Source of the DNA: Hymenobacter terrestris
GTDB lineage: Bacteria; Bacteroidota; Bacteroidia; Cytophagales; Hymenobacteraceae
Length of the DNA: 64,000 nt
Assembly: GCF_013377905.1 (NCBI RefSeq)
Contig: NZ_JABKAV010000008.1
Span: forward strand, 41,358-105,357
Reading direction: 5' to 3'
The number at the start of each line of letters is the position of its first letter. Positions within the stretch are counted from its first letter, which is position 1. The position numbers were made by a program, and so were the translations under genes. The notes beneath the pieces were generated by a model. The model saw only the letters and a list, made by a program, of their open reading frames with translations, made no database searches and was not told where the DNA came from. Shown piece by piece: positions 7,594 through 16,911 of the stretch.

Positions 7594-10440
7594 CTAGCGG
7601 TTGATTTGCACCCAGCCTTTGAAAGTACGGGTAGTGCGATTAGCATCCTTAAACGTTACCTCGGCCTGGTAGAAGTACATACCATCCGACACCTTGCCGT
7701 TGGAGTTGCCTTCGCCCGTGCCGCCCCCGTTCCAGTTGATGAGCGGGTCCTGGCTGCCTTCGTACACCTTAGTGCCCCAGCGGTTGTAAATCCGGATAGA
7801 CGTGCGCTCAATCGGGCTAAACACCTTGGGCCGGAACGTGTCGTTTTTCGAGTCGCCGTTGGGTGTGAAGATGTTAGGCATCAGGAATAGCAGGCAGTTA
7901 TCCTTGCACTCTTTGTTGCTCAGTGCACTCACAGCCCCATTCGCATCGACAGCCTGAATGGCGTAGCAGCCCTGCGCCGAAGCCAGGTTGGTGTGCTCAT
8001 AGGTTGTTTGGGTACCGGGCACGCGGGACAGCTCAGTTAGCTCATCGGCCTCTGTAGGTGCAAAGTAGATGATGTACTGCACGATGTCGCGGCTGCAGTC
8101 CTGCGTGGGTAGGTTGCTCAGCGTCCAGCTCAGCGAGTTGGTAAAGCGCATGCCCGAGGTAGGCGTAGTCGGCAAATCGAACAGGCGGCTGGCCAGGCTG
8201 TCACAGTTGGTGGGCTTGAGCGTGAGGATGGGCGTACAGGGCACAGACTGCAACGGCGCGCACTGTTCCTGGCTCAGGTTGATGAGCGAATCGGCCAAGG
8301 TGATGTCGTAGGTGCCGTTGGTCTTCACGTAGTAGCAGTACGTGCGGTTTTTCACCAGCGGCAGCACCCTGCCATCATCCACGAAAGTGCCGCCGGTAGT
8401 GGTACTAGTGGCTTTACCCACGGGCCGGAACGTACCGCCTGGCTCGCGCCGGTACACAGTACTGGGCCGCTGACTGTTGTCCCAGGGCACATTGTACACC
8501 CAACTAACGCCTATTGTACTGGCCAGCGGGTTGGGCGTAGCCGTCAGCCGTACGCTCGACGCCGGCTGGGTGCGCTCCACCGAGTCGGCCGCCAAGGCCG
8601 AGTTGCTGAAGAAATCGAGCCGGTACGTGTAGGCGTTGGCTTCCGTGTTGAGGCCAGTATTGATAAAGGTGGTATCGCGCAGGTTGGTGGTAGTGTACAC
8701 CTTGCGGAAATCGGCTGCGGCTGGGTTGAGGCCAGTGGCGCGGTAGAGGCGGTAGCCACGGGGCTCAGCGAAGTTGGCCAGCGGAGCCGGCTGGTTCCAG
8801 CGAACGGTAATCTGGCCCGTCGCTACGTCGGTGCGGTCTACGGTTACGTTGGTAAGGCGGGGCGAGCGACCCTCTACCTTCACGCAGGCCTCGTTGGAAG
8901 CCAGGCTTTCGCCCCCGCTAGGCTGGGCAAACCGCACATAAATGCGGTACGAATAGGTCTTACCCCGGGTCAGGCCGGCCCCACCATTGTCGTCGAGGAA
9001 GGTGCGTGAGCCCACGCCTACGCTGCCAATCTGCACGTAACCCGAGCCGGCAGGCAGCCCCGTCTGGCAGGTAGTAGGCGTGAAGGCAAAGCAGTTTTCG
9101 CGGCGGAAAATCAGAATCTGCGCCCCCGGATTCTGGCAGCTGTAGCTGTTCCAGTCGAGGCGCATGTTGTTGCCCTGCGGCGTGGCCTGCAGGTTTTGCG
9201 GCGCCGGTCCTACCACCGTAATATTCCAGATGCGCTGGTCAATTAAAGACGAAATGGTACCCCCAGGCTCGTCGGTGGCCTTAAACAGCACCTGGTAAGG
9301 CTGGCGGCGGATGAAGGAGCAGGCCGGTGTCCATTGGAACAGGGCACGGGCCACAGGCGGCCCTTTAGTGCTCTGCTGGAACGAGGCCGGCATAGGTAGC
9401 AGGCCGGTAAAAGCTTCGAGTAGCACCGGGTTGCCATCGGGGTCGGTGGCGGTTATAATGCCGCCGGGCACCGGTGTGTTGGCCACCACGCACACATCTG
9501 GCGGTACATTAATGAGGGGGCGCAGGTTATTGGGCGGCCGCACGATAATCTGCATGTCGCGGATTGTCTCGCTCAGCAGTGTGGGTTGGGTGGGTCGGCC
9601 GGGTGTGCGGCGGTATTCCTTCACCACAAAAGCCACATTATAGGTACCCACCTGGGCCGGCGCATTCCACACTACCTGGCCAGTAAAGGCGTCGATAATG
9701 AAGATGGCGCTGTTGTTGGGCACCCCGACAGGCGGCCCACTATAGGCTACCTGGCGGGCATCAACGCCCGGCAGGTTGTTGGGGAAAGTGAAGCTGGTGG
9801 TAGGTACGGGATTGAGCCGGTTGCCGGTAGCAAGCGCGACACGCGGGTCGCCGGCCCTTTGGCTCGGCCGCAACTCGTACGCCAGCGAGTCGCCCTCAGC
9901 ATCGAAAGCGGCAGGGTTGTGCAGAAATACCTGGCCTACGCTACCCTTGTCGATGGCTGGTGCCAGCAGTTGGGGCGAAGTATTCTGAATGAATGCATTT
10001 ATAAGAACGGTGGTCGAGATATAAAAGCTTTCATTGGCCGAATTAGCCATATTAAGCACCCCTACCGGCCTATTTACGCTGGCGTAGCCCACTGTATATG
10101 CCCCGGTAGAATTATAAGTATGCTCGAACCTATAAACGTTGAGCAAATACTCCGGTGCTACGCGGGTCTGCGATACGAATGGAATATCCTGCTGGGAGGT
10201 ACCGTCGCCAAAAAAGATGATAACCGTAGGCTCTTCGGCTATATTGGGGCCCGGAACACCCACGTAAAGTGAAAGGGTAAAAAAGATGCGCCGGGGGTTG
10301 TTGGGGTCGGTGCGCGCCTGAATGTCGCCGGCAGCCAGGTGGGTAGCTTGGGCAGCTGGCGCGGCTGTCAGGAAGGCCAGCAGCAGAAACAGCGCCGCCA
10401 GCCAGCGCTGCAATGGGCGGATAGGTAGAACGATACGCAT
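7594..10440 (-). CDS. Large secreted T9SS cargo protein, type B sorting domain
   Basis: This 948-residue protein has an N-terminal signal peptide (hydrophobic LAALFLLLAFLTAAPAAQA). Beta-rich PKD/cadherin-like regions follow to about residue 400. Fibronectin type III-like repeats occupy about 410-850. The C-terminal domain is of the gliding-motility-associated kind: NIFTPNGDSKNDTFRP, then IYNRWGTKVYEG and DGMYFYQAEV, ending in GWVQINR. These are hallmarks of a type B type IX secretion signal. The protein should be secreted and surface-attached; adhesion or gliding is plausible but not shown. The ATG at 10440 precedes the signal peptide. A TTG at 10452 is a less likely start. Confidence 0.9.
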   Translation of the reverse strand: MRIVLPIRPLQRWLAALFLLLAFLTAAPAAQATHLAAGDIQARTDPNNPRRIFFTLSLYVGVPGPNIAEEPTVIIFFGDGTSQQDIPFVSQTRVAPEYLLNVYRFEHTYNSTGAYTVGYASVNRPVGVLNMANSANESFYISTTVLINAFIQNTSPQLLAPAIDKGSVGQVFLHNPAAFDAEGDSLAYELRPSQRAGDPRVALATGNRLNPVPTTSFTFPNNLPGVDARQVAYSGPPVGVPNNSAIFIIDAFTGQVVWNAPAQVGTYNVAFVVKEYRRTPGRPTQPTLLSETIRDMQIIVRPPNNLRPLINVPPDVCVVANTPVPGGIITATDPDGNPVLLEAFTGLLPMPASFQQSTKGPPVARALFQWTPACSFIRRQPYQVLFKATDEPGGTISSLIDQRIWNITVVGPAPQNLQATPQGNNMRLDWNSYSCQNPGAQILIFRRENCFAFTPTTCQTGLPAGSGYVQIGSVGVGSRTFLDDNGGAGLTRGKTYSYRIYVRFAQPSGGESLASNEACVKVEGRSPRLTNVTVDRTDVATGQITVRWNQPAPLANFAEPRGYRLYRATGLNPAAADFRKVYTTTNLRDTTFINTGLNTEANAYTYRLDFFSNSALAADSVERTQPASSVRLTATPNPLASTIGVSWVYNVPWDNSQRPSTVYRREPGGTFRPVGKATSTTTGGTFVDDGRVLPLVKNRTYCYYVKTNGTYDITLADSLINLSQEQCAPLQSVPCTPILTLKPTNCDSLASRLFDLPTTPTSGMRFTNSLSWTLSNLPTQDCSRDIVQYIIYFAPTEADELTELSRVPGTQTTYEHTNLASAQGCYAIQAVDANGAVSALSNKECKDNCLLFLMPNIFTPNGDSKNDTFRPKVFSPIERTSIRIYNRWGTKVYEGSQDPLINWNGGGTGEGNSNGKVSDGMYFYQAEVTFKDANRTTRTFKGWVQINR

Positions 10441-10604
10441 AGAATCAGGCAACTAAGCGGGCAGAGAAACCGCAGGAAGTAAGGTCCGGAAAAACCCGGC
10501 GGAAACCTAACAAAAGTCGGGCGAGGGAGGTTGTTAGACCGAGGCAAGATACTAACGGAGTTGGCTTTGGTTTGATTCCAGTCAGACCGCCTCGTCTATT
10601 CAGA

Positions 10605-10635
10605 TTGTTTCCTACTAACCGGGCACCTAACTTTG
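10605..10635 (+). promoter_or_regulatory. Bacteroidetes-type promoter for sdhCAB
   Basis: TTG at 10605 and TAACTTTG at 10628-10635 are separated by 20 bp. This matches the TTG/TAnnTTTG consensus of Bacteroidetes sigma-A promoters. It lies 41 bp before the sdhC start. Confidence 0.55.
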
Positions 10636-10676
10636 ACCGTCACAATCGACTTCCCCACCCTACTTAGTAGCTCTCT

Positions 10677-11447
10677 ATGAGTTGGATTACAAACACCCTC
10701 ACCAGCAGCATCGGCCGTAAAATTGTTATGGCTACCACGGGCCTGTTCCTGTGTTCGTTTCTGTTGGTTCACCTGCTGATTAACCTGCAATTGTTGCGCT
10801 ACGACGGAGGGGCCAGCTTCAACTTCTGGGCCGAGTTTATGGGTACCAATCCCATCATCCGGTTCATGGAAATTGTGCTGATGTTGGGCTTTGCGGTGCA
10901 TATTTACCAAGGATTGGCACTGGCTGTAAAGAATAAAAACGCTCGTGGTGCTCAAGGCTACGTGGTAAATCATTCGGAGCAGAACTCGCAGTGGTCGTCA
11001 CGCAATATGGCCCTGCTGGGCACGCTGCTGCTGGTTTTCCTGATTGTACACTTGATGAACTTCTGGATTCGCTCCCGTTTCGACGCCTTTGGCGGCCTGG
11101 CCATGGTGAAAGTGCCCAACCTCGACCACCCGGTTGGCGACCTGTATTCGGTAGCCGCCGCTTCTTTCAAAATTCCGTGGTACGTAATTCTGTACGCGCT
11201 GGCGCAAATTGCGCTGGGTTACCACCTCTGGCACGGCTTCCGTAGCGGTTTCCAGACACTGGGCCTCAAGCACCCCAAATACACGCCCGCCGTTTACTAC
11301 ACGGGCTATGCTTTCTCGGTTGTGGTGTCGGTCCTGTTCGCCATCATCCCGATTATCATGTTCTTCGATGACCAGCATCAGCCCCGCCCAGCGACCAACC
11401 AGAAGGTTGAACAGTCGCTGACTGAGGAGCCGGACATCCTGCGCTAA
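10677..11447 (+). CDS. sdhC: Succinate dehydrogenase cytochrome b subunit
   Basis: SdhC is the single large membrane anchor of the type B (diheme b558) succinate:menaquinone reductase found in Bacteroidetes. The 256-residue protein has five hydrophobic segments. The first helix reads [21 protein letters not shown]. Histidines in the helices ([31 protein letters not shown]) are candidates for heme b ligation. It starts the sdhC-sdhA-sdhB operon; sdhA follows after 26 bp. Menaquinone is the expected acceptor, in line with menA further along. Confidence 0.93.
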   Translation: MSWITNTLTSSIGRKIVMATTGLFLCSFLLVHLLINLQLLRYDGGASFNFWAEFMGTNPIIRFMEIVLMLGFAVHIYQGLALAVKNKNARGAQGYVVNHSEQNSQWSSRNMALLGTLLLVFLIVHLMNFWIRSRFDAFGGLAMVKVPNLDHPVGDLYSVAAASFKIPWYVILYALAQIALGYHLWHGFRSGFQTLGLKHPKYTPAVYYTGYAFSVVVSVLFAIIPIIMFFDDQHQPRPATNQKVEQSLTEEPDILR

Positions 11448-11473
11448 TTTCCCACTCTCTAACTCTACCCTTT

Positions 11474-13408
11474 ATGGTACTTGATTCCAAACTTCCCGAA
11501 GGCCCGATAGCCGAGAAGTGGGAGAAGCATAAGTTCAACGTTAAGCTCGTCAACCCGTCTAATAAGCGGAAGTACGACATCATTGTGGTGGGCACCGGCC
11601 TGGCCGGCGCTTCGGCAGCTGCTTCGCTCGCTGAGCTGGGCTACAATGTGAAAGCTTTCACTTTCCACGACTCCCCGCGTCGGGCGCACTCCATTGCCGC
11701 TCAGGGTGGTATCAATGCCGCCAAAAACTACCAGAACGACGGTGACTCGGTATACCGCCTTTTCTACGACACCGTAAAGGGTGGTGACTACCGTTCCCGC
11801 GAGGCCAACGTGTACCGTCTGGCTCAGGTATCGGTCAACATCATCGACCAGTGCGTGGCCCAAGGCGTACCCTTCGCCCGCGAATACGGCGGCCTGCTGG
11901 CCAACCGCTCGTTCGGTGGCGCGCAGGTGAGCCGCACATTTTATGCTCGCGGCCAAACCGGCCAGCAGTTGCTGTTAGGCGCCTACTCAGCCCTCTCGCG
12001 GCAGGTGGCCTACGGTAAAGTAAAGCTCTACACCCGCTCCGAAATGCTGGATCTGGTGACGGTGGACGGCCAGGCTCGTGGTATTATCACCCGCAATTTG
12101 CTGACCGGTGAGATTGAGCAGCACGCGGCCCATGCCGTGGTACTGGCTACCGGCGGCTACGGTAACGTGTTCTTCTTGAGCACCAACGCCATGTACTGCA
12201 ACGCTACCGCCGCTTGGCGGGCCCACAAAAAGGGTGCGTATTTCGCCAACCCCTGCTTCACCCAGATTCACCCTACCTGTATCCCCGTATCGGGCGATTA
12301 CCAGTCGAAGCTGACGTTGATGTCGGAGTCGTTGCGTAACGATGGCCGTGTGTGGGTACCGGCCACCAAGGAAACAGCCGAGCGCCTGCGCAAGGGCGAA
12401 ATCAACGTTAACGATATTGCCGAGGCAGACCGCGACTACTTCTTGGAGCGCAAGTACCCGGCTTTCGGTAACCTAGTGCCTCGCGACGTAGCTTCGCGCA
12501 ACGCAAAGCTCATGTGCGATGAGGGCAAAGGTGTAGGCTCAACCGGTCTGGCTGTATACCTCGACTTCGCCGACGTTATCAAGCGTACCTCGGCTGAGGC
12601 AGTGAGCCAGAAGTATGGCAACCTGTTCGATATGTACGCCAAAATTACCGGCGAAAACCCCTACGAGCGGCCCATGCGTATTTACCCAGCGGTTCACTAT
12701 ACCATGGGTGGCCTCTGGGTTGACTACAATCTGCAAACCACGGTGAAGGGCCTTTACGCCACCGGCGAGTGCAACTTCTCTGACCACGGCGCCAATCGAC
12801 TCGGCGCTTCGGCCCTCATGCAGGGCTTGGCCGACGGTTACTTCGTAATTCCTTACACCATTGGCGATTACCTGGCATCTACACCGCCTAAGCCTGTAAC
12901 GACTGAAGACCCCGCCTTTGCCGAGGCCACGGCCGCCGTGCAGGCCCGCGTGCAACAGATGATGTCCATCAACGGTACCCGCACTCCCGACGATTTCCAC
13001 AAGAAGCTCGGCAATCTGATGTGGGAGTACTGCGGCATGTCGCGCAACGCTGAAGGCCTGCGCTACGCCAAAAAGGAGATCCAACAGCTGAAGAAGGAAT
13101 TCTGGAGCGACTTGAAACTGGCCGGTACCGAACTGGAAATGAACCAGGCGCTGGAGAAAGCCGGCCGTGTGGCTGACTTCATCGAGTTGGGCGAACTGAT
13201 GGTAGACGACGCCTTGGACCGCAACGAAAGCTGCGGTGGTCACTTCCGCGAGGAGTACCAGACGCCCGAGGGTGAGGCCCTGCGCAACGATGACGACTAC
13301 GCTTATGTGGCCGCCTGGGAATACGTGGGCGAAAACCAACCCGAAAAGCTGAACAAGGAAGAGCTCACGTTCGAGAACGTAAAGCTTACCCAGCGCAGCT
13401 ACAAGTAA
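11474..13408 (+). CDS. sdhA: Succinate dehydrogenase/fumarate reductase flavoprotein subunit
   Basis: SdhA oxidises succinate to fumarate with covalently bound FAD on the cytoplasmic face of the membrane. The 644-residue protein contains the dinucleotide fold [19 protein letters not shown]. The FAD-linking histidine region is [32 protein letters not shown] and the active-site segment [15 protein letters not shown] follow, then [19 protein letters not shown]. The C-terminal helical domain is complete. Length matches Bacteroidetes b558-type enzymes. It is the second gene of the operon. Confidence 0.96.
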   Translation: MVLDSKLPEGPIAEKWEKHKFNVKLVNPSNKRKYDIIVVGTGLAGASAAASLAELGYNVKAFTFHDSPRRAHSIAAQGGINAAKNYQNDGDSVYRLFYDTVKGGDYRSREANVYRLAQVSVNIIDQCVAQGVPFAREYGGLLANRSFGGAQVSRTFYARGQTGQQLLLGAYSALSRQVAYGKVKLYTRSEMLDLVTVDGQARGIITRNLLTGEIEQHAAHAVVLATGGYGNVFFLSTNAMYCNATAAWRAHKKGAYFANPCFTQIHPTCIPVSGDYQSKLTLMSESLRNDGRVWVPATKETAERLRKGEINVNDIAEADRDYFLERKYPAFGNLVPRDVASRNAKLMCDEGKGVGSTGLAVYLDFADVIKRTSAEAVSQKYGNLFDMYAKITGENPYERPMRIYPAVHYTMGGLWVDYNLQTTVKGLYATGECNFSDHGANRLGASALMQGLADGYFVIPYTIGDYLASTPPKPVTTEDPAFAEATAAVQARVQQMMSINGTRTPDDFHKKLGNLMWEYCGMSRNAEGLRYAKKEIQQLKKEFWSDLKLAGTELEMNQALEKAGRVADFIELGELMVDDALDRNESCGGHFREEYQTPEGEALRNDDDYAYVAAWEYVGENQPEKLNKEELTFENVKLTQRSYK

Positions 13409-13416
13409 TTTTTTCA

Positions 13417-13506
13417 GCTGTTAGCCTTTAGCTGCTAGCTGTTCGCTTCGTGCCAACAGCCCCAGCCCGACAAGCTAACAGCTATCAGCTAACAGCTAAT
13501 AGCCAA
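13417..13506. repeat. Degenerate TTAGC inverted repeat between sdhA and sdhB
   Basis: The left part consists of CTGTTAGCCTTTAGCTGCT-like units. The right part (CTAACAGCTATCAGCTAAC-like) is its approximate reverse complement. The same degenerate unit recurs near 21965-22075, 44150-44258 and 48113-48148, and in coding form inside murC. Confidence 0.7.
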
Positions 13507-13510
13507 AAAC

Positions 13511-14296
13511 ATGGCCGGAAGTAACCCCAACGCCAAACCAATGAACCTCACCCTGAAGGTGTGGCGGCAGAAAAACCGCATCAGTGAGGGAGGTATCGTC
13601 GATTATAAGGTCAAGGACATCTCGCCCGATATGTCGTTCTTGGAGATGCTCGACGTACTCAACGAGGACCTGTTGCGCCAGGGCCAAGAGCCGGTAGCCT
13701 TCGACCACGACTGCCGCGAAGGCATCTGCGGCTCGTGCAACCTGTTCATCAACGGCCGGGCCCACGGCCCAGAGCAGGGCACCACGACCTGCCAGTTGCA
13801 CATGCGCAAGTTCTCCGATGGCGATACCATTACCATCGAACCTTGGCGCGCATCTGCTTTCCCGCTCAACAAAGACCTGAGCGTGGACCGTTCGGCCTTT
13901 GACCGCATCATCCAGGCGGGCGGCTACGTGAGCATTAACACCGGTGGTACCCCCGATGCTAATGAAATTCCGATTCCCAAGAACATTGCCGATCGGGCTT
14001 TTGAAGCGGCTACCTGCATTGGTTGTGGTGCCTGCGTAGCGGCCTGCAAAAACGCTTCGGCTATGCTGTTCGTATCGGCCAAAGTAAGTCAGCTGGCATT
14101 GCTGCCCCAAGGCCACGTGGAGCGCAAAACCCGCGTTGAGAACATGGTAGCCCAGATGGATAAGGAAGGTTTTGGTGCCTGCACCAATATTGGCTCCTGT
14201 GCCGCCGAGTGTCCGGTGGGCATCTCACTCGAAAATATTGCTACCCTTAACCAAGAATTTTTGTCGGCCAAAGCCACATCCAATAACCTGGCGTAA
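13511..14296 (+). CDS. sdhB: Succinate dehydrogenase iron-sulfur subunit
   Basis: SdhB carries electrons from FAD to the heme/quinone site through three Fe-S clusters. The 261-residue protein has a plant-type [2Fe-2S] domain ([11 protein letters not shown] with the later TTCQLH). The C-terminal ferredoxin domain supplies [11 protein letters not shown] and [15 protein letters not shown] for the [4Fe-4S] and [3Fe-4S] clusters. It is separated from sdhA by 102 bp filled with a degenerate inverted repeat, which might reduce its expression relative to sdhA. A terminator follows at 14328. Confidence 0.96.
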   Translation: MAGSNPNAKPMNLTLKVWRQKNRISEGGIVDYKVKDISPDMSFLEMLDVLNEDLLRQGQEPVAFDHDCREGICGSCNLFINGRAHGPEQGTTTCQLHMRKFSDGDTITIEPWRASAFPLNKDLSVDRSAFDRIIQAGGYVSINTGGTPDANEIPIPKNIADRAFEAATCIGCGACVAACKNASAMLFVSAKVSQLALLPQGHVERKTRVENMVAQMDKEGFGACTNIGSCAAECPVGISLENIATLNQEFLSAKATSNNLA

Positions 14297-14327
14297 GCTT
14301 TGGTGGTTATCCTGTCAGGATTCCTTG

Positions 14328-14361
14328 AAAAGGCGAAACGGGCTTCCGTTTCGCCTTTTTT
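14328..14361 (+). terminator. Terminator of the sdh operon
   Basis: A 14-bp perfect arm (14328-14341) pairs with 14346-14359 across a GCTT tetraloop and is followed by T residues. It lies 31 bp after sdhB. Confidence 0.85.
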
Positions 14362-14415
14362 GCTACCTGCCTATAATAGGCACTTTTTCCCTTGACTCTC
14401 TTTCCAACTACCCGA

Positions 14416-14943
14416 ATGCTCACAATTGTTGTTGGCACTAACCGCCCTAATTCCCGCGCCCGTCGCCTAGCCGATTTATACGCCCGCCTGCTGGCTGAAC
14501 ACGGAGTTGATTCTTCTGTTCTGGACTTGCTGGAGTTACCAGCCGATTTTACATTTTCAGCACTGTACGACAATGCCGGCAGACATGATGGCTTCAACCG
14601 CCTAGCTGAGCAGGCCAGTGCCGCCGACAAGCTGGTATTTATCGTTCCCGAGTATAATTGCTCGTTTCCAGGTGTACTGAAGGCTTTTATTGATGGCCTG
14701 CCCTACCCTTCGGCGCTAAGCAACAAAAAGGCGGCGCTGGTGGGGTTGAGTAGCGGCGGGCAGGGCGGCTTGCTGGCCCTTAATCATCTCACCGACATTC
14801 TTATGTATCTGGGCACCGCTGTGCTTCCCCAGCGCGTGCGTCTGCCCTTTATTGACAAGCACCTGAACGATGACGGTGAACTGACGGAACCCTTTTACCA
14901 GACGTTGCTCCGCGAGCAGATACCCCACTTGCTACGGTTTTAG
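14416..14943 (+). CDS. NAD(P)H-dependent FMN reductase family protein
   Basis: This 175-residue flavodoxin-fold protein starts MLTIVVGTNRPNSRARRLA, the phosphate-binding loop of the FMN_red family. VPEYNCSFPGVLKAFIDGLP is the typical flavin and substrate loop (PEYNxSxPGxLKN). GLSSGGQGG lies near the C-terminal half. It probably reduces flavins, quinones or metals in the cytoplasm; the physiological substrate cannot be inferred. The ATG at 14416 coincides with the conserved first strand. It is a single gene between the sdh terminator and a small lipoprotein gene. Confidence 0.88.
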   Translation: MLTIVVGTNRPNSRARRLADLYARLLAEHGVDSSVLDLLELPADFTFSALYDNAGRHDGFNRLAEQASAADKLVFIVPEYNCSFPGVLKAFIDGLPYPSALSNKKAALVGLSSGGQGGLLALNHLTDILMYLGTAVLPQRVRLPFIDKHLNDDGELTEPFYQTLLREQIPHLLRF

Positions 14944-15074
14944 GCAATCCTGCAGTAACTATTGGCGGCCAGAGGCAGGAATAATATAGCAGAAACATTT
15001 TCGTTAGCGGGCCAGCAGATGACCAAAAGCCGGCCATCTGCGTAAGGGCTGTTTCGCTTAACTGTTTTCTGCTA

Positions 15075-15239
15075 ATGAAATATGTATTGCTGCTTTCTAG
15101 TTTAGCTTTCCTGAGTGCCTGCACGCTCACGCCCCGGCGGGGCAAGAGCAGCCAGCTTGCCCCCGAGCGCGAGATGATGCATCCGGATAAGTTTCCGACC
15201 GATTCGGTCAGCCCTACGCCGCCCGATTCCTTACGCTAA
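15075..15239 (+). CDS. Short lipoprotein (54 residues)
   Basis: The frame from ATG 15075 to TAA 15237-15239 encodes a charged N-terminus (MKY), a hydrophobic stretch (VLLLSSLAFLSA) and a lipobox FLSAC with the acylated cysteine at residue 16. A short polar, proline-rich tail follows (DSVSPTPPDSLR). It should be exported and lipid-anchored. Function is unknown. A 21-bp hairpin follows directly, which supports a real transcript. Confidence 0.65.
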   Translation: MKYVLLLSSLAFLSACTLTPRRGKSSQLAPEREMMHPDKFPTDSVSPTPPDSLR

Positions 15240-15243
15240 GAGC

Positions 15244-15306
15244 CAACCCATAAAGCAACAGGCCGCCCCGACGAATTCGGGGCGGCCTGTTGCTTTATAG
15301 GTTGGC
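15244..15306. terminator. Bidirectional terminator between the lipoprotein gene and ftsZ
   Basis: Perfect 21-bp arms 15250-15270 and 15278-15298 (7-nt loop) extend outward with CAACC/GGTTG. It separates the plus-strand lipoprotein gene from the 3' end of the dcw operon. Confidence 0.85.
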
Positions 15307-15321
15307 GGATAAAACTGCCCG

Positions 15322-16806
15322 CTAATCCACGTTGTCGTGTAGGAAGCGGTTGTCGCCCAGCAACTCGTTGTCGTCGGAGAGATTAAAGCGGCTCACGTTC
15401 TGCTCCGAAGAGGGCACCACGTTTTCCAGCTTTACCTGACGACGCAGATAGGCGGGAGTTTCCAACTGATCTTTCAGCGCATCGTTGGTCAGGCCGTTGC
15501 TCAGCGCCTGCAAGCGCTGGCGTCGCTCCTCAGCCCGGGCCTCCAGTGAAGGTCGGGGCAGGCTATGCGGCAGGGTAGCCACGGGCGTTTGCGGCGGATA
15601 CTGGTACTGCAACTGCGGCTCGGGGGCCGGCATAGAAGGGGCCGACACCGGCGCGGTGCTGTGTTGCGGAGGAGAAGTATCAAGGTCGCGGATTACAACC
15701 GGCGGCTCGACGGGCGCAGGGCTGCCAAACGTAGGCACAAGCGGCGCGGCTGCAGCGGGCTCCTCATCCTCACGGTCTGGACCGGTCGTAGGGTCAGCCC
15801 GAGCATCGTCGCGGGGCACTACGGCCGTAATGTTGTGGGCGTCGCGAGCGAAGCCGGTGGCAATTACAGTTACGCGGATGCTCTGGCCCAGCGAGGGGTC
15901 GATGCCGTGGCCAAAAATAACCTCAGCATTCTGGCCGGCCTTATCTTGGATGTACTCCGTGATTTCGGTCAATTCGTCCATCTCCAGTTCGGCCTGGTCA
16001 CCCGACATGATGCTGAGCAGAATACGCTGGGCACCGTGGATATCGGTGTTGTTGAGTAGCGGCGAGGCCAGAGCCTCCTCAGCGGCCCGGGCGGCGCGGT
16101 TCTCGCCCTCCGTTACGCTACTGCCCATTACGGCCGCGCCCGAGTCCTTCATCACCGTTTTCACGTCTTCAAAGTCCACGTTCACGTCCGAGGTTACCGT
16201 GATAATCTCGGCAATGGACTTGGCCGCCGTCGTCAGCACAGTATCGGCTTTGGCAAAGGCCGCGCTCAGGGGAAGGTTGCCGTACATCTCGCGGATCTTG
16301 TCGTTGAGAATCACCAGTACCGTGTCGCAGTCCTCACTCAGCTCCTTGATGCCCTGCTCAGCTTGCTGGCGCTTTTTGCGGCCCTCAAACATAAACGGGG
16401 CCGTTACGATACCAACCGTCAGAATGCCCAGCTCCTTGGCAACCTTGGCAATTACGGGCGCGGCCCCGGTACCGGTGCCGCCGCCCATGCCTGCCGTAAT
16501 GAACACCATGCGGGTACCATTGCTCAGCAGCTCGCGAATCTGCTCGCGGCTCTCAATGGCCGCCTGCTTGCCCCGCTCGGGGTTGGCCCCCGCGCCCAGC
16601 CCTTCGGTTAGGTCGATGCCAATTTGCATGCGGTTAGGTACGGGCGACGATGCCAGGGCCTGCTTATCGGTATTGCAGATTACAAACTCCACGTCTTTTA
16701 TGCCTTGGGCATACATGTGTTTGACCGCATTGGAGCCACCACCACCCACACCAATCACTTTGATGATGGAGGTCGATTGCGGCTGTATGTCGAAGGTATA
16801 ATTCAT
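15322..16806 (-). CDS. ftsZ: Cell division protein FtsZ
   Basis: FtsZ is the tubulin-like GTPase that forms the division ring. The 494-residue protein has GVGGGGSNAVKHM at the nucleotide site, the tubulin signature GGGTGTGAAPVIA, and the catalytic T7-loop segment NVDFEDVKTVM. The GTPase core ends near residue 320. A long proline-rich linker follows to about residue 415. The Bacteroidetes-type C-terminus contains PAYLRRQVKLENV, the likely FtsA-binding peptide, plus about 35 further residues. The ATG at 16806 is used; a TTG at 16818 is less likely. It is the last gene of the dcw cluster. Confidence 0.97.
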   Translation of the reverse strand: MNYTFDIQPQSTSIIKVIGVGGGGSNAVKHMYAQGIKDVEFVICNTDKQALASSPVPNRMQIGIDLTEGLGAGANPERGKQAAIESREQIRELLSNGTRMVFITAGMGGGTGTGAAPVIAKVAKELGILTVGIVTAPFMFEGRKKRQQAEQGIKELSEDCDTVLVILNDKIREMYGNLPLSAAFAKADTVLTTAAKSIAEIITVTSDVNVDFEDVKTVMKDSGAAVMGSSVTEGENRAARAAEEALASPLLNNTDIHGAQRILLSIMSGDQAELEMDELTEITEYIQDKAGQNAEVIFGHGIDPSLGQSIRVTVIATGFARDAHNITAVVPRDDARADPTTGPDREDEEPAAAAPLVPTFGSPAPVEPPVVIRDLDTSPPQHSTAPVSAPSMPAPEPQLQYQYPPQTPVATLPHSLPRPSLEARAEERRQRLQALSNGLTNDALKDQLETPAYLRRQVKLENVVPSSEQNVSRFNLSDDNELLGDNRFLHDNVD

Positions 16807-16811
16807 GTTTA

Positions 16812-16910
16812 GGGTCAATTATGAATTAAAAGCCAAAAATTAAAAATCAAGAATTGGCAGTCTTGGCAGAGCAGCAACTCCTAATTTCTAACTTCTAATT
16901 TTCAATTGAC
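16812..16910. repeat. AT-rich degenerate inverted repeat between ftsA and ftsZ
   Basis: AATTAAAAGCCAAAAATTAA-like sequence on the left faces an approximate reverse complement (CTAATTTCTAACTTCTAATT) on the right, around a G+C-richer centre. It is much more AT-rich than the flanking genes. A short similar stretch (CAAATTTTTAATTGAAT) lies inside murC at about 20268-20284. Confidence 0.6.
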
Positions 16911-16911
16911 A

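Noticed and set aside
15485..16801. 438-residue open frame on the plus strand opposite ftsZ
   Set aside because: It is the antisense shadow of a well-supported FtsZ gene in G+C-rich DNA, and its translation has no domain-like features.
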